A DNA stretch of 33,367 bases from a virus. Positions 13,009 to 21,475 of this stretch are shown piece after piece. Location: positions 1 through 33,367 of the IMG/VR virus record IMGVR_UViG_3300035661_000212; one strand, written 5' to 3'. The position numbers and the translations under genes are program-made. Numbering within the stretch: position 1 is the stretch's first letter; the number at the start of each line of letters is the position of its first letter. The notes below the pieces were generated by a model that saw nothing but the letters and a program-made list of their open reading frames with translations, was not told where the DNA came from and did not search any database.

Positions 13009-13653
13009 ATGTCAACAGAAACCAATGCTGAGTCAGCCACTCAGACCTCTGTAGAGGAAACAAAAGGTGATGTAGCAACTAAATCGTATACTGAGGAAGC
13101 TTACCTGAAGGTATTGTCTGAAAAAGATACATTAAAGCAAAAGCTACGCCAACTGGAAGCTTCAAGTAAAGAAGCACCTAACTTTAAAGCTTCGCTTGAT
13201 GAAGCACTTACTGAAAAGAGTAAGTTGTTTGAAGCATTAAAGGAAGAGAGAGAGAAGTTCGAAAAGCTACAAGCTTCACTGAAAGAAACTAAACTTCAAG
13301 CTGCGTTATCTACCGCTCTGGATGCCGCAGGTGCATTGAATAAAGGGACTGTTAGTAAGCTGTTAGACCGAAACTCCATCCAGTTCGACGAAAATGGAGA
13401 GATCGTCAATGAGTCAGTTGTCACTGTAGTGAAAGCGATTCAGGAAAGTGATCCATACTTATTCGGAAAAATAGATGACCCAAAGTCATCGCTCACTGGG
13501 ACGACACCCCCTGGTTCGGGCTCCTTCGGGCAAGATGCCAAACGTGCCGGTGAGAATAATGTAACTCAGACATTGTATTTGACTAAGTTAGCTGCCTGTA
13601 AAACGACAGCTGAAGTTAATGCGTTGGCTAAAGAGTTCAACATTTTTAAATAA
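13009..13653 (+). CDS. Capsid scaffolding protein
   Basis: 214 residues with AGGAG before the ATG. Charged coiled coil over about residues 25-95 (KDTLKQKLRQLEASSKE; KSKLFEALKEEREKFEKLQ), then a helical region, a disordered glycine/proline/serine linker (GTTPPGSGSFGQ) and a short helical C-terminus ending in EFNIFK that should bind the capsid protein. This architecture and the position immediately before the major capsid gene are standard for scaffolds that shape the prohead and then leave. No protease domain is visible. Confidence 0.85.
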   Translation: MSTETNAESATQTSVEETKGDVATKSYTEEAYLKVLSEKDTLKQKLRQLEASSKEAPNFKASLDEALTEKSKLFEALKEEREKFEKLQASLKETKLQAALSTALDAAGALNKGTVSKLLDRNSIQFDENGEIVNESVVTVVKAIQESDPYLFGKIDDPKSSLTGTTPPGSGSFGQDAKRAGENNVTQTLYLTKLAACKTTAEVNALAKEFNIFK

Positions 13654-13679
13654 ACAAATAACAAAAGAGGTTCATTAAA

Positions 13680-14603
13680 ATGGCATTCGTAAATCTTACA
13701 GGAACTGCTCAAATCGACGACAGCATCATCGCTACCTTCGATCAATCATTTATCTTAGAAGTAGGTCAACTTGACGTACTTGATCCGTTTGTAACTAAAA
13801 GACTTAGCGTAGCCGGTGCTTCAGTTAAGTTCCCACGTTATGGCCAACTGTCTATTCCATCTCCTTTGTCAGAAACTGCTGAGGTTACTAAACCACAGAT
13901 CGTTGACACTGGTATTACCTTGATTCCACAAGAAGAAGGTACCGCGGTTACTTTGACCCAACTTGCTTCATTGCAATCTGCTAGTTTGATTGATGCTGCT
14001 TTGCCAGTAATCGTTGCAAACAATGCCGCTTCAACAAGCAATAAACGTGCAGCTGACGCTTTGTTGGCTTCAAGCAATGTATTAACCGTAACTGGTGGTG
14101 CAGTTTCAGCTTTGACTGCGACTGACATCGTAACTCCTGGTTTCTTGAATAAGTTGTATAACAAGTTGTCAAGAAAAGGTTCTGGCGTTGCAACCTTCGG
14201 TGGTTTCTATGTCTTACAAGCTCATGAAGACGTAATCGCTGACATGCGTGCTGACACATCTGTAGGTTCTTGGACCTCAGTAAGCCAGTACTCTAATGTA
14301 CAAGCTGTTTATGCTAACGAAATGGGTATCTACAAAGGTTTCCGCGTTATCAAAAACAACGCTTTAGGCCCTGATGCAGACGCAGGTGCAGGTGCAGTTG
14401 ATGCATACCCAATCATAGCTTTAGGCTTCAATGGTTTGGGTAAAGCAACCAGCTTCGAAACTCAAATGCGTTTCACTGGTCCATTTGACGACTTAGGTCG
14501 TTTGATCAACGTTGGTTGGTACGGCGTATGGAAATACGGTATCGTTGAGCCTGACGCTGTTTGGGTTGGTTATGTAGCTTCTTCAATGGGCGCTAACGTC
14601 TAA
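13680..14603 (+). CDS. Major capsid protein, N4 gp56 family
   Basis: 307 residues, AGAGGT eight bases before the ATG. The family's features are present: an N-terminal arm, a beta region (RYGQLSIPSPLSETAEVTKP), a spine helix with NKRAADALL, and the P-domain stretch with FYVLQAHEDVIADMRAD, then SQYSNVQAVYANEMGIYKGFRVI. That EiGxixGFRvi motif is the signature of N4 gp56/P22-type capsid proteins with the HK97 fold. It forms the icosahedral shell. Codon use looks more G/C-rich at third positions and regular than its neighbours, as for a highly expressed gene. A strong hairpin follows 35 bases after the stop. Confidence 0.9.
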   Translation: MAFVNLTGTAQIDDSIIATFDQSFILEVGQLDVLDPFVTKRLSVAGASVKFPRYGQLSIPSPLSETAEVTKPQIVDTGITLIPQEEGTAVTLTQLASLQSASLIDAALPVIVANNAASTSNKRAADALLASSNVLTVTGGAVSALTATDIVTPGFLNKLYNKLSRKGSGVATFGGFYVLQAHEDVIADMRADTSVGSWTSVSQYSNVQAVYANEMGIYKGFRVIKNNALGPDADAGAGAVDAYPIIALGFNGLGKATSFETQMRFTGPFDDLGRLINVGWYGVWKYGIVEPDAVWVGYVASSMGANV

Positions 14604-14605
14604 TA

Positions 14606-14809
14606 ATGGCGAAACGAGTAGTTAAAACTACAAAAGAAATAGAGCCAGCGGAAACTGGCTCTATTCTTATCACCAGCAAGTTTTTAGTAACTGAAGACAT
14701 TATTGGTCAGATTAATAATAAACTGTTTGATTATAAAGCTGGACAAGTCATTGACTTAACAGCTGATGAAGCATTTATCCTTCGCTACAAAATCAAGGAG
14801 AAAGTTTAA
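14606..14809 (+). CDS. Small protein after the capsid gene
   Basis: 67 residues; ATG two bases after the capsid stop and no ribosome site of its own, so translation must be coupled. Basic N-terminus then a small beta-type domain (GQVIDLTADEAFILRYKI). Small proteins here are often head decoration or structural-completion proteins, but I recognise no family. A perfect 11-bp hairpin lies inside codons about 11-20, constraining its N-terminal sequence. Confidence 0.6.
   Translation: MAKRVVKTTKEIEPAETGSILITSKFLVTEDIIGQINNKLFDYKAGQVIDLTADEAFILRYKIKEKV
14638..14665 (+). terminator. Perfect 11-bp hairpin after the capsid gene, inside the next gene
   Basis: AATAGAGCCAG, loop CGGAAA, CTGGCTCTATT, followed by CTTATC. 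Strong GC core and A/U flanks as in an intrinsic terminator, but only a short U-rich tail. Placed so close after the major capsid gene it could act as an attenuator or protect the 3' end of the capsid mRNA. Confidence 0.6.
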
Positions 14810-15321
14810 TGACAATAGACGCTACAGTCGGAACTTCGACAGCAAATAGCTATGTCACCTTAGTTGAAGCAGACGCATATCTTGCAACTCGAGTCGGTGC
14901 AGCCACATGGGTTGATTTAGAGCAAGATCAGAAAGAAGCATATCTTCTGACGGCAAATCGTCAACTTGAAATCGCGTTATGGAATGGTCTTAAGCAATAC
15001 CCAAGCGTTCAAGCTTTAAGTTTCCCAAGAACTGGGCTTGTTGACTATGATTCGCAGGTAATAACTGGTATTCCGAAAAAGTTGAAGGAAGCTCAACTTG
15101 AACTTGCATATTGGTTACTGACTGAAGGTGACAGATATATGTCTGACACTGACCTTCAGCAAATCAGCAAGTTAAGTATTGGGCCATTAAACTTAGAAGT
15201 TAGTAAAAGTGCCGCGATCTTTCCACTACTTGTCGATCAGTTAATGCAGGCGATTGGACCTGGAGTTCTGATGAAGTCACCAGGTGCAAATACCGCTTCA
15301 GCAGTGAGCTTTGTTAGATGA
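14809..15321 (+). CDS. Head-tail connector (DnaT-like/adaptor family)
   Basis: 170 residues. The pattern NSYVTLVEADAYLATR ... W ... AYLLTANRQLEIALWNGL ... LSFPRTGLVDYD ... IPKKLKEAQLELAYWLL is that of phage adaptor proteins annotated as DnaT-like or gp6-type connectors. They sit under the portal and form the first neck ring. Length and position right after capsid and decoration genes fit. Starts by overlap with the preceding stop; overlaps the next ATG by four bases. Confidence 0.8.
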   Translation: MTIDATVGTSTANSYVTLVEADAYLATRVGAATWVDLEQDQKEAYLLTANRQLEIALWNGLKQYPSVQALSFPRTGLVDYDSQVITGIPKKLKEAQLELAYWLLTEGDRYMSDTDLQQISKLSIGPLNLEVSKSAAIFPLLVDQLMQAIGPGVLMKSPGANTASAVSFVR

Positions 15322-15887
15322 CAGTAGTGACTGAGATCTATGAGGTTACAGGACCGACTGGTTCTCCAGTTAGTACGGCCGTTGACAACTTGAACTTTAA
15401 AAGTTCTAAAGCGCTGACTGATGAGTACTTTTATTTCCCAATGCGTCGGCCAAATACCATTCATGATGACTTGACATATTCGTATTACAAGACTTTCTAC
15501 TTTACGCTTAACTCAACTACAAGTGTAAAGAACCTGAAGATAAATGTAATGTCAGTTGACACGCAAGATGTAATATTTGACGGAGCAACTGATGATGCGA
15601 CTGGATCTCAACTATTCTATAAGTTTACAAATACGTATGTTGAACCTGTTGATATGCACGGACTTCATTCAGGAACTTATATGACTGATTATCCGACGGC
15701 TTTAACACTATTTCCATTTGTTTCTAGTAGTTCACCAAATGCAGCAACAAGTCGTATCATAACATTGTCACCAAATGTTACTTATTATACTAACTACTTA
15801 GTAATGCAAATGAGAGTTCCATATGGTGATCAAACAGTAAAGAATGGAAAGTCATTTGGCATCCAGTTCACATTTGATTCATTTTAA
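15318..15887 (+). CDS. Virion protein of unknown type
   Basis: 189 residues, coupled by ATGA overlap. All-beta appearance, rich in T, S, Y and F, with few charged clusters: FYFTLNSTTSVKNLKINVMS; FKFTNTYVEP-like strands; and a C-terminal SFGIQFTFDSF. Looks like a beta-sandwich structural protein, for instance a head or neck decoration or an adaptor for the fibres that follow. No family recognised. Confidence 0.7.
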   Translation: MTVVTEIYEVTGPTGSPVSTAVDNLNFKSSKALTDEYFYFPMRRPNTIHDDLTYSYYKTFYFTLNSTTSVKNLKINVMSVDTQDVIFDGATDDATGSQLFYKFTNTYVEPVDMHGLHSGTYMTDYPTALTLFPFVSSSSPNAATSRIITLSPNVTYYTNYLVMQMRVPYGDQTVKNGKSFGIQFTFDSF

Positions 15888-15898
15888 GAGGTACTAAA

Positions 15899-16237
15899 AT
15901 GTCAGCAGGCACATGGGTTATTTTATTGGAGAAGGGAGCTGACTTCATTCTCCCAATGCTGTTCAGAGAACAAGAAACAAAAGGCATAATCGATTTGACT
16001 GGCTGTGTTTTGACTCTTCCTGTTGCAGCAAAGCAAGGTGGACCAACTTTATTTGAGATTCCAGTAACTATTTCAGCAACCCCTACCGATGGAACTTGCG
16101 TAGCAAACTATCCGAAAGAAGACATTGATTTGTTGACTATAAAAGAAGGTTGGTCAAACCTATATGTTACTTGGAGTAATGGAACCGTTGAACGACTTGC
16201 TGAAGGCAGAGTAGTTATTAGCAAGGGAGTTGAATAA
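15899..16237 (+). CDS. Small beta-sandwich virion protein
   Basis: 112 residues with AGAGGT upstream. LEKGADFILPMLFREQE...IDLTGCVLTLPV resembles the N-terminal pattern of phage appendage/baseplate-associated beta proteins (GxDFxLxxxxxxxxxxxxDLTG). Likely part of the fibre or adaptor cassette. Overlaps the next start as TAATG. Family assignment tentative. Confidence 0.65.
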   Translation: MSAGTWVILLEKGADFILPMLFREQETKGIIDLTGCVLTLPVAAKQGGPTLFEIPVTISATPTDGTCVANYPKEDIDLLTIKEGWSNLYVTWSNGTVERLAEGRVVISKGVE

Positions 16238-16563
16238 TGACAACGCAAATCATAGTTAGTTCAGGTCAAAACTACATAATCGAGGTTGGTCTACAAGGAC
16301 CACCTGGTTCAAGTGCTGTACAAGGAGCCATACAAGTTCCATTTACACCTTACCACACGATAACAGCAACAAATGCACAAGCCGCCATTGAGCAACTGGC
16401 CGATCAGTTATTCAAATCAGCAACTGCACCGACTGGTAATGTTGAAGAAGGCGATCTTTGGTTCGACACTTCTGCTGACAAGTTAAAAACATACATCAAT
16501 GGCGCTTGGTCGATCATTGAAACGGATCTCTCAAATGCCCAGCTTAATGGAGGCTACTTCTAA
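16237..16563 (+). CDS. Fibre-associated protein with collagen-like motif
   Basis: 108 residues. Contains GLQGPPGSS, a short collagen-like turn, followed by FTPYHTITATNAQAAIEQLADQ, a segment widely repeated at the start of phage fibre and appendage proteins, and GDLWFDTSADKLKTYINGAW, a common fibre motif. Probably a trimeric adaptor or short fibre. Coupled by overlap to both neighbours. Confidence 0.7.
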   Translation: MTTQIIVSSGQNYIIEVGLQGPPGSSAVQGAIQVPFTPYHTITATNAQAAIEQLADQLFKSATAPTGNVEEGDLWFDTSADKLKTYINGAWSIIETDLSNAQLNGGYF

Positions 16564-17534
16564 TGTCAAATATGATTCAAATCAAACGTAGTAATGTTAC
16601 TTCAACGCCTTCTTCATTGGCTGAAGGTGAGTTAGCCTACTCTTTAGTCAGCAAGAACCTGTTCATCGGTACGGCTGGCGGTTCAAATATTGAAGTCATC
16701 GGTGGTAATACCGACCACGTCAAGTTAGCTGGCATTGAAGCCGGTGCTCAAGTCAATACTGTCACTTCAGTTGCCGGTAAAACAGGAACAGTGACTCTTG
16801 CTTTGACTGACTTGACTGACTATTCAGTAAGTAACTTCGTTCATACTACTGGAACTGAGTCAATCGGTGGTGACAAGACCTTTAGCAATAATGTCATTGT
16901 AACCGGTAACTTAACGGTCAATGGAACCGTAACAACCGTTAACTCAACTACCGTGAGCATTGCTGACAATATTGTTGAACTTAACAGTGGAGTTACTGGT
17001 ACCCCTTCATTAGACGCCGGTCTTGGTATTATTCGTGGATCTTCTGACACAGCGTTCTTGTTGTGGAATGAGACGACTGACAAATGGGGTGTTAAGTTAG
17101 GTACTGGTTCGCATACAGCCTTCAGCCTTGCTGGTCATACGCATACCGCATCAGAAATCACTGATTTTAGTACCGCGGTTGGTAGCTTAATCACTACGGC
17201 AGCGGGTTCATTGACTTTAGTTGGTTTGTCAGACGTCAATGTTACCTCACCAACAAATAACCAGATCTTGAAATATGATTCAGCAACCAGTAAGTGGATC
17301 AATGGTACATCTTCAGGCGGTGGTGCTTCAACATTTACCAGCTTGACTGACGCGCCGTCAAGTTATTCAGGAGCCGGTGGTTATTTCGTCAAAGTAAACT
17401 CAGGTGCAACCGCCCTTGAGTTCGTCAGTGGAGTTGCTTGGTCAGCCATTGGTTCTACACCAACCACATTGTCTGGTTATGGAATCACTGACGCACTGTC
17501 AAATACAGCGACGATTGACGGCGGCAGCTTCTGA
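16563..17534 (+). CDS. Fibre/appendage protein with tropism-determinant-like N-terminus
   Basis: 323 residues. N-terminus MIQIKRSNVTSTPSSLAEGE..., LFIGTAGG..., matches the head-binding start of several phage fibres and of major tropism determinant proteins. Then VIVTGNLTVNGTVTTVNST, a beta-helix module common in marine-phage structural proteins, an SLAGHTHTASEITD motif, and a C-terminal VEFVSGVAW/GITDAL tip. Likely a trimeric appendage reaching from the neck or capsid. A terminator hairpin follows. There is no reverse transcriptase in the window, so no diversity-generating system is implied. Confidence 0.8.
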   Translation: MSNMIQIKRSNVTSTPSSLAEGELAYSLVSKNLFIGTAGGSNIEVIGGNTDHVKLAGIEAGAQVNTVTSVAGKTGTVTLALTDLTDYSVSNFVHTTGTESIGGDKTFSNNVIVTGNLTVNGTVTTVNSTTVSIADNIVELNSGVTGTPSLDAGLGIIRGSSDTAFLLWNETTDKWGVKLGTGSHTAFSLAGHTHTASEITDFSTAVGSLITTAAGSLTLVGLSDVNVTSPTNNQILKYDSATSKWINGTSSGGGASTFTSLTDAPSSYSGAGGYFVKVNSGATALEFVSGVAWSAIGSTPTTLSGYGITDALSNTATIDGGSF

Positions 17535-17546
17535 TAAATAGATCAA

Positions 17547-17575
17547 AGTGCTGGTAATATTACCAGCACTATTTT
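17547..17575 (+). terminator. Intrinsic terminator after the fibre gene
   Basis: AGTGCTGGTA, loop ATAT, TACCAGCACT: a perfect 10-bp stem, then ATTTTCATT. It is the clearest factor-independent terminator in the structural region and splits the late transcript inside the fibre cassette. GATAAATA (17533-17540), a variant of the TATAAATA box, lies just upstream. Confidence 0.75.
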
Positions 17576-17605
17576 CATTGCTACATAGCTTATTAGGTAA
17601 GTCAT

Positions 17606-17824
17606 ATGACTCAAACAGTTCAACTAAAGCGTTCAGCCACTCCAGGCAAAGTTCCTACAACTTCAGATTTGTCATTAGGTGAGCTTGCAATCAATACCTA
17701 TGACGGCAAGCTTTATATCAAGAAAGACAACGGTGCTGCTTCTATCGTTCAGGTAGGTGCCAGTTCTGGTGGTTCTAGTTCAAGTCTAGATCTTGTTTCA
17801 TATTCTCATTTTGGAGGGCTTTAA
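17606..17824 (+). CDS. Short protein with tropism-determinant-like N-terminus
   Basis: 72 residues: VQLKRSATPGKVPTTSDLSL, GELAINTYDGKLYIKKDNG, then a serine/glycine linker and a short end (SYSHFGGL). The first 40 residues parallel the start of the 16563 gene, so it is a stand-alone attachment domain, either a truncated fibre or an adaptor on which the next proteins assemble. The next ATG follows directly (TAAATG), with GGAGGG upstream. Confidence 0.7.
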   Translation: MTQTVQLKRSATPGKVPTTSDLSLGELAINTYDGKLYIKKDNGAASIVQVGASSGGSSSSLDLVSYSHFGGL

Positions 17825-18244
17825 ATGGCTGTCACATCTACACCTATCTTTCCTCAGACCATTCAGAACTGGGGTGTTCAAATCTTACCTGCTGACACTA
17901 CTGCTAAGAAAACCTTAGTGACAGGTGGTACAAATGGAACTAAGATTGAATCAATCAATGTTGCTTCAGATGACACTGCAGCAAAAAACTTAATCTTGTA
18001 TTTGTCTGACGGAACAACTGATTACTTGTTGACATGGATTAACATTCCAGCAACTTCTGGTTTTACAACTTCAAATCCGTCTGTTGCTGTTTTACAAAAT
18101 ACTCAGTTACCAAGTACTGACTATGATTCAAATGGAAATAAAGTTTTCTTCTTGAAGTCAGGTTGGATCATTAAAGTTGCTGTTTCAGCTGCTGTTACTA
18201 CTGCAAAAACAATACACATCACAGCAAGTGGAGCAGATTTCTAA
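17825..18244 (+). CDS. Fibre-cassette virion protein
   Basis: 139 residues. Resembles the small beta-structured proteins often found next to phage fibre genes: an N-terminal TPIFPQTIQNWGVQIL, a threonine/alanine-rich central region (DTTAKKTLVTGGTNGTKIES), and FFLKSGWIIKVAVSAAVT near the end. Probably a structural or tip-adhesin component. Stop overlaps the next start. Confidence 0.7.
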   Translation: MAVTSTPIFPQTIQNWGVQILPADTTAKKTLVTGGTNGTKIESINVASDDTAAKNLILYLSDGTTDYLLTWINIPATSGFTTSNPSVAVLQNTQLPSTDYDSNGNKVFFLKSGWIIKVAVSAAVTTAKTIHITASGADF

Positions 18245-19527
18245 TGAACATTGCACCTAGACTTACTGGAGTAAATGGAAAAGTTCCAGCTGATGCACGT
18301 ATTGCGTCAAGCCAGTTTAGTGCAATGCCGTCAGTTGGTGGTGCTACTTCAATAGCTATCGGTGATGCAGCATTTTCTGGTAATGGATATGACATTATCA
18401 CTATTGGTAATGGTAAGTTACCATCTGTAGCTGCTGGATCTTCAGCAAATGGTGTTGTAAGCATTGGTAACTCAATGACTTTCAACGGATCATATGTCAC
18501 TACATTTTCAGTGCAGATTGGTTCAAACATAACAAATACAAATAACAATGCTGTTGTTATTGGTTATGGAGCTTTAGCAAATGGATTTGGTAACTCACAG
18601 TCAGTTACAATCGGTGCGGCATGTCAAGGAAATGGAACAAATAGTGTTTCTATTGGGTATAGTGCAAATAATAGTTCTAGTGGTGGAATAGCAGTTGGAG
18701 CTTTTGCAGCAATATCTGGTACTTATGGTATTGCTATTGGTGTAAGTTCATCAGCTGCTAGTTCGTCTATTGCTATTGGCCGTTATACTACTTCAGGAAC
18801 AAATGCGATCAGTATTTGTGGTATTAACTCAAGTGGTTCTTCAAATAGTGTTACTGGAACTGGTACAGTAAACCTTAACTGGTTACATAATAGTGGTGGC
18901 AACACAACTGCGACTAACTGTATTTTAATAAACGCAACAGGTAGTACCGTTGGATCAGGGTTTTTATCAGGAACTCCATCACAATCAATCTATTTTGCAA
19001 CAGGTGGTAACACTGATATTTCTACAACTGAGTCAAACCAGATTATTTTTGGTACAAACATTAAACCAAGACTGTTTGGTCAAGTTCAGTTCCGCGGAAC
19101 AAAAGGTTTTGAAAATGCGGCTGGCGACTCACAATATTATTATATAGAAGCACGTACTAAAACTACAAATGCAACTGCAACTAAGCTTTGGTTAAACTAT
19201 ACAGACTACGTTACTGGTACCAAAAGTCTTTTACTTCAAGCAAGCTCACTCTGTTATTTTGAAGCTTTTATTACTGCAAGATCTTCTGCAGACAAGAAAG
19301 TTTGGAAAATAACTGGAGCAATCGGACAAGATGGATCAGTAGCAACTACAGCATTTGTTGGTACGCCAACCGTAACTGAAATAGGTGCAACTGCCGGAGC
19401 AAGTGCTTGGGCAATAAGCGCAGACGCAAATACAACACTTGGCTCACTTGATTTTACTGGAACTGGTGTAGCAGCAACTACAATACATTGGTATGCTAAA
19501 GTTGATGTAGTGGAACTCGCAAACTAA
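18244..19527 (+). CDS. Fibre with YadA-head-like beta-roll repeats
   Basis: 427 residues. Residues about 35-205 carry repeats of the type SxAIGxxAxAxxxxSxAIG (for example NSVSIGYSANNSSSGGIAVG and GIAIGVSSSAASSSIAIG), the left-handed beta-roll pattern of trimeric YadA-type adhesin heads, about 14-16 residues per coil. The C-terminal half is non-repetitive beta (KVWKITGAIGQDGS; IHWYAKVDVVELAN), probably a trimer-capping and tip domain. Such proteins bind surfaces, so a receptor- or matrix-binding appendage is inferred. Confidence 0.8.
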   Translation: MNIAPRLTGVNGKVPADARIASSQFSAMPSVGGATSIAIGDAAFSGNGYDIITIGNGKLPSVAAGSSANGVVSIGNSMTFNGSYVTTFSVQIGSNITNTNNNAVVIGYGALANGFGNSQSVTIGAACQGNGTNSVSIGYSANNSSSGGIAVGAFAAISGTYGIAIGVSSSAASSSIAIGRYTTSGTNAISICGINSSGSSNSVTGTGTVNLNWLHNSGGNTTATNCILINATGSTVGSGFLSGTPSQSIYFATGGNTDISTTESNQIIFGTNIKPRLFGQVQFRGTKGFENAAGDSQYYYIEARTKTTNATATKLWLNYTDYVTGTKSLLLQASSLCYFEAFITARSSADKKVWKITGAIGQDGSVATTAFVGTPTVTEIGATAGASAWAISADANTTLGSLDFTGTGVAATTIHWYAKVDVVELAN

Positions 19528-19539
19528 TAGGAGCAATAC

Positions 19540-19803
19540 ATGGCTTTACAAATAAACTATAACTCAGATCAGTTCGGCATTTTAGCAAACGGTGCTTATG
19601 CAAAGATTGATTCATTCCGTGGAAATATTAGCAGAGTAACCTTTGATGTCAGTTACTATGTTTCCCAAGAGGCAAGACTTGAAGGTAAAAGCCCAATCGG
19701 CACATTTATCTTTTCAGTTCCATATTCAGACAGTATGACATATGCATCTGTCTACAACTACTTAAAAACTCTTCCTGAGTTTTCTGGCGCTTTAGATGTC
19801 TAA
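19540..19803 (+). CDS. Small virion-associated protein
   Basis: 87 residues; AGGAG before the ATG. Beta-rich (GAYAKIDSFRGNISRVTFDV; PIGTFIFSVPYSD), ending with a small helix (SVYNYLKTLPEF). Resembles the small proteins that follow fibre genes in other phages but no family is recognised. Overlaps the next gene by eight bases. Confidence 0.65.
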   Translation: MALQINYNSDQFGILANGAYAKIDSFRGNISRVTFDVSYYVSQEARLEGKSPIGTFIFSVPYSDSMTYASVYNYLKTLPEFSGALDV

Positions 19804-20230
19804 TCAACCTTTTCAAGGACCTGAAAGACGAGTGGCGCCATACTGTAACTATGACGAAGAGTTGATGAAAGAGGTTATTGCTTTGCGTGCTCAACAAGCA
19901 CAACAAAGTTTATTACAGCAAAATAACTATAACCCAATGAAAATGAACAACAATAACAATAAACCTGAGTTTGGTATTTGGCTGCAGATTATTACCATCA
20001 TTGGCTCTGCCGCGGTGTCTGGCTTCGGGATCTATATGTCACTTCATGACGAGCAACTTGCCCTTAAGTTGAAAGTAGACAACTTTCTTGAAAAGTATGG
20101 AGAGGCTGACATACGTCATTTAAAGCTACATGAAGAGCTACAACATCAAGTTGACAGGTTGATAGCAAAGTATGACTCACTTGAATCTTCAGTCGATCAG
20201 ATCATGTCATCAGCAAGAAGGATTAGATAA
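19796..20230 (+). CDS. Membrane-anchored coiled-coil protein
   Basis: 144 residues. Polar N-terminus starting with FQGPERR, glutamine/asparagine-rich to about residue 58; one membrane helix about 62-82 (WLQIITIIGSAAVSGFGIYM); then a charged helix with heptad pattern to the end (ELQHQVDRLIAKYDSLESSV). This is the topology of inner-membrane spanins and of small holin-linked proteins, but the gene lies inside the head/tail block and the N-terminal part is longer than usual. Lysis accessory and injection-related membrane protein are both possible. Confidence 0.65.
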   Translation: MSNQPFQGPERRVAPYCNYDEELMKEVIALRAQQAQQSLLQQNNYNPMKMNNNNNKPEFGIWLQIITIIGSAAVSGFGIYMSLHDEQLALKLKVDNFLEKYGEADIRHLKLHEELQHQVDRLIAKYDSLESSVDQIMSSARRIR

Positions 20231-20868
20231 TGTCAGGAAGTGCAATAAATGCTAAAGTTCAAAAAGCTTATTCTAAGTTAGGTAATAAGCTTGGTTATCA
20301 GTTTGCTGTTTATCGATCACTTGACTACTTGAACCCGATTCAACCAAGGAACTTTTTAAAGCATGTCAACTTAAGCTTTTCGCTTGACGACAAGTTTACA
20401 CAGCAACAAGGTTATTCGTTTGACCTGTTTGACTTATTTGCTGACATGACTACCGCAAAAAAAGGTGACATTTATGTCAATGATGACCTCGGTCACAGGT
20501 TTACGTTAGTTGGAAATGATCCGATCGCAACACCAAAGGGCATCTTGTCTACAAGTCGCATTTCAATCTATCGACCTGTCTATTCTACGGTTGGTGGATT
20601 TAAACCGACAAGAACTGCAGTCTTTATGTTGGTTCCAGCTCAGGTCTTGTCAACAAGTTCTAGCTCAGCTACACCGACAACCGGTAGCATTACCGCGATT
20701 AAGACTGGTAACACGGTTCAGGAATGGGATATTTGGACTTGGCTTCCATTGGGATCAGTCAAGCCACATGATGTGATTGTAGATGAACAAGGAAATGACA
20801 TGTTTATTACTTCTATTGAACCAAGTGATCTTGGCTATAAGTTCCACTGTGTGAGTACCAAGCAATGA
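20230..20868 (+). CDS. Neck/tail-region virion protein of unknown type
   Basis: 212 residues, start overlapping the previous stop. Mixed beta (GDIYVNDDLGHRFTLVGNDP; HDVIVDEQGNDMFITSIE) with a serine/threonine-rich linker in the middle. The C-terminal part resembles small beta-barrel adaptors. Four-base overlap with the tail-completion gene suggests a joint function at the head-tail junction. Confidence 0.65.
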   Translation: MSGSAINAKVQKAYSKLGNKLGYQFAVYRSLDYLNPIQPRNFLKHVNLSFSLDDKFTQQQGYSFDLFDLFADMTTAKKGDIYVNDDLGHRFTLVGNDPIATPKGILSTSRISIYRPVYSTVGGFKPTRTAVFMLVPAQVLSTSSSSATPTTGSITAIKTGNTVQEWDIWTWLPLGSVKPHDVIVDEQGNDMFITSIEPSDLGYKFHCVSTKQ

Positions 20869-21299
20869 AGGTAACGATCAGGTCAGAAGACTTAATCAAC
20901 AACCTAAACAAGTTAATCACTCGACTTGCAGACAGGAAAGTAGTTCTTAGACAGGTCGGTGAGCTTTATAAAGACGATATTAATCGTCGGATCATCTTTC
21001 AAAAGACAGATCCAGATGGCGTGCCTTGGGCTCCTTGGGCTAAGAGTACCGCAAGAGCAAGGTTATTAAAGGGGACTGCCGGTCGTGGCCTCTTGTATGA
21101 CGGAGGAAAGCTCGCAAGATCTTTTCGTGTCGTCGTAGGTAAAGATGAAGTTAGTGTCGGGACTAACGTGTCTTATGCCCCATACCTTGAGTTCGGAACT
21201 GGTCGTATGCCAGCACGTCGATTTATGGGTTTGAGTAAAGAGGCTGCGGCCAGTATCTCAGACACCTTACGAAACTATATTGGTATGGAGAAGTTATGA
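20865..21299 (+). CDS. Tail completion / virion morphogenesis protein
   Basis: 144 residues. Matches the phage virion morphogenesis (Mu gpG, P2 gpS) pattern: RRIIFQKTDPDGVPWAPWAK, GLLYDGGKLARSFRV, VSVGTNVSYAPYLEFGTG, and PARRFMGLS near the end. These proteins cap the tail and allow head joining. Second protein of a related fold after 12643. Overlaps neighbours on both sides by four bases. Confidence 0.85.
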   Translation: MKVTIRSEDLINNLNKLITRLADRKVVLRQVGELYKDDINRRIIFQKTDPDGVPWAPWAKSTARARLLKGTAGRGLLYDGGKLARSFRVVVGKDEVSVGTNVSYAPYLEFGTGRMPARRFMGLSKEAAASISDTLRNYIGMEKL

Positions 21300-21475
21300 A
21301 AATAGTTTTACAACAGTCACTTGAGTACAATGGCATCTCATACGAACCAGGTGAAGAAGTTGACGTTCCAGAGAACATTTATGACTGGCTCGTTGACGAA
21401 TACACAAAAGAGCGCATCCCTGATGTAGTTGACGCTTTTTTCTTTCCAGAACTGAACGTTATAAATAGTCAATGA
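21296..21475 (+). CDS. Small acidic protein between tail genes
   Basis: 59 residues: ATG 21296 overlapping the previous stop (ATGA), and ending at TGA 21473-21475 overlapping the next ATG (21472). Both overlaps are the coupling type used elsewhere in this operon, strong evidence that it is translated. MKIVLQQSLEYNGISYEPGE then an acidic helical end. Short connector-type proteins with a similar start are often found at the head-tail junction; no family recognised. Confidence 0.65.
   Translation: MKIVLQQSLEYNGISYEPGEEVDVPENIYDWLVDEYTKERIPDVVDAFFFPELNVINSQ

Noticed and set aside
16563-17824. Diversity-generating retroelement suggested by tropism-determinant-like N-termini
   Set aside because: No reverse transcriptase and no template/variable repeat pair with adenine-specific differences was found; that N-terminal domain is common in ordinary fibres.
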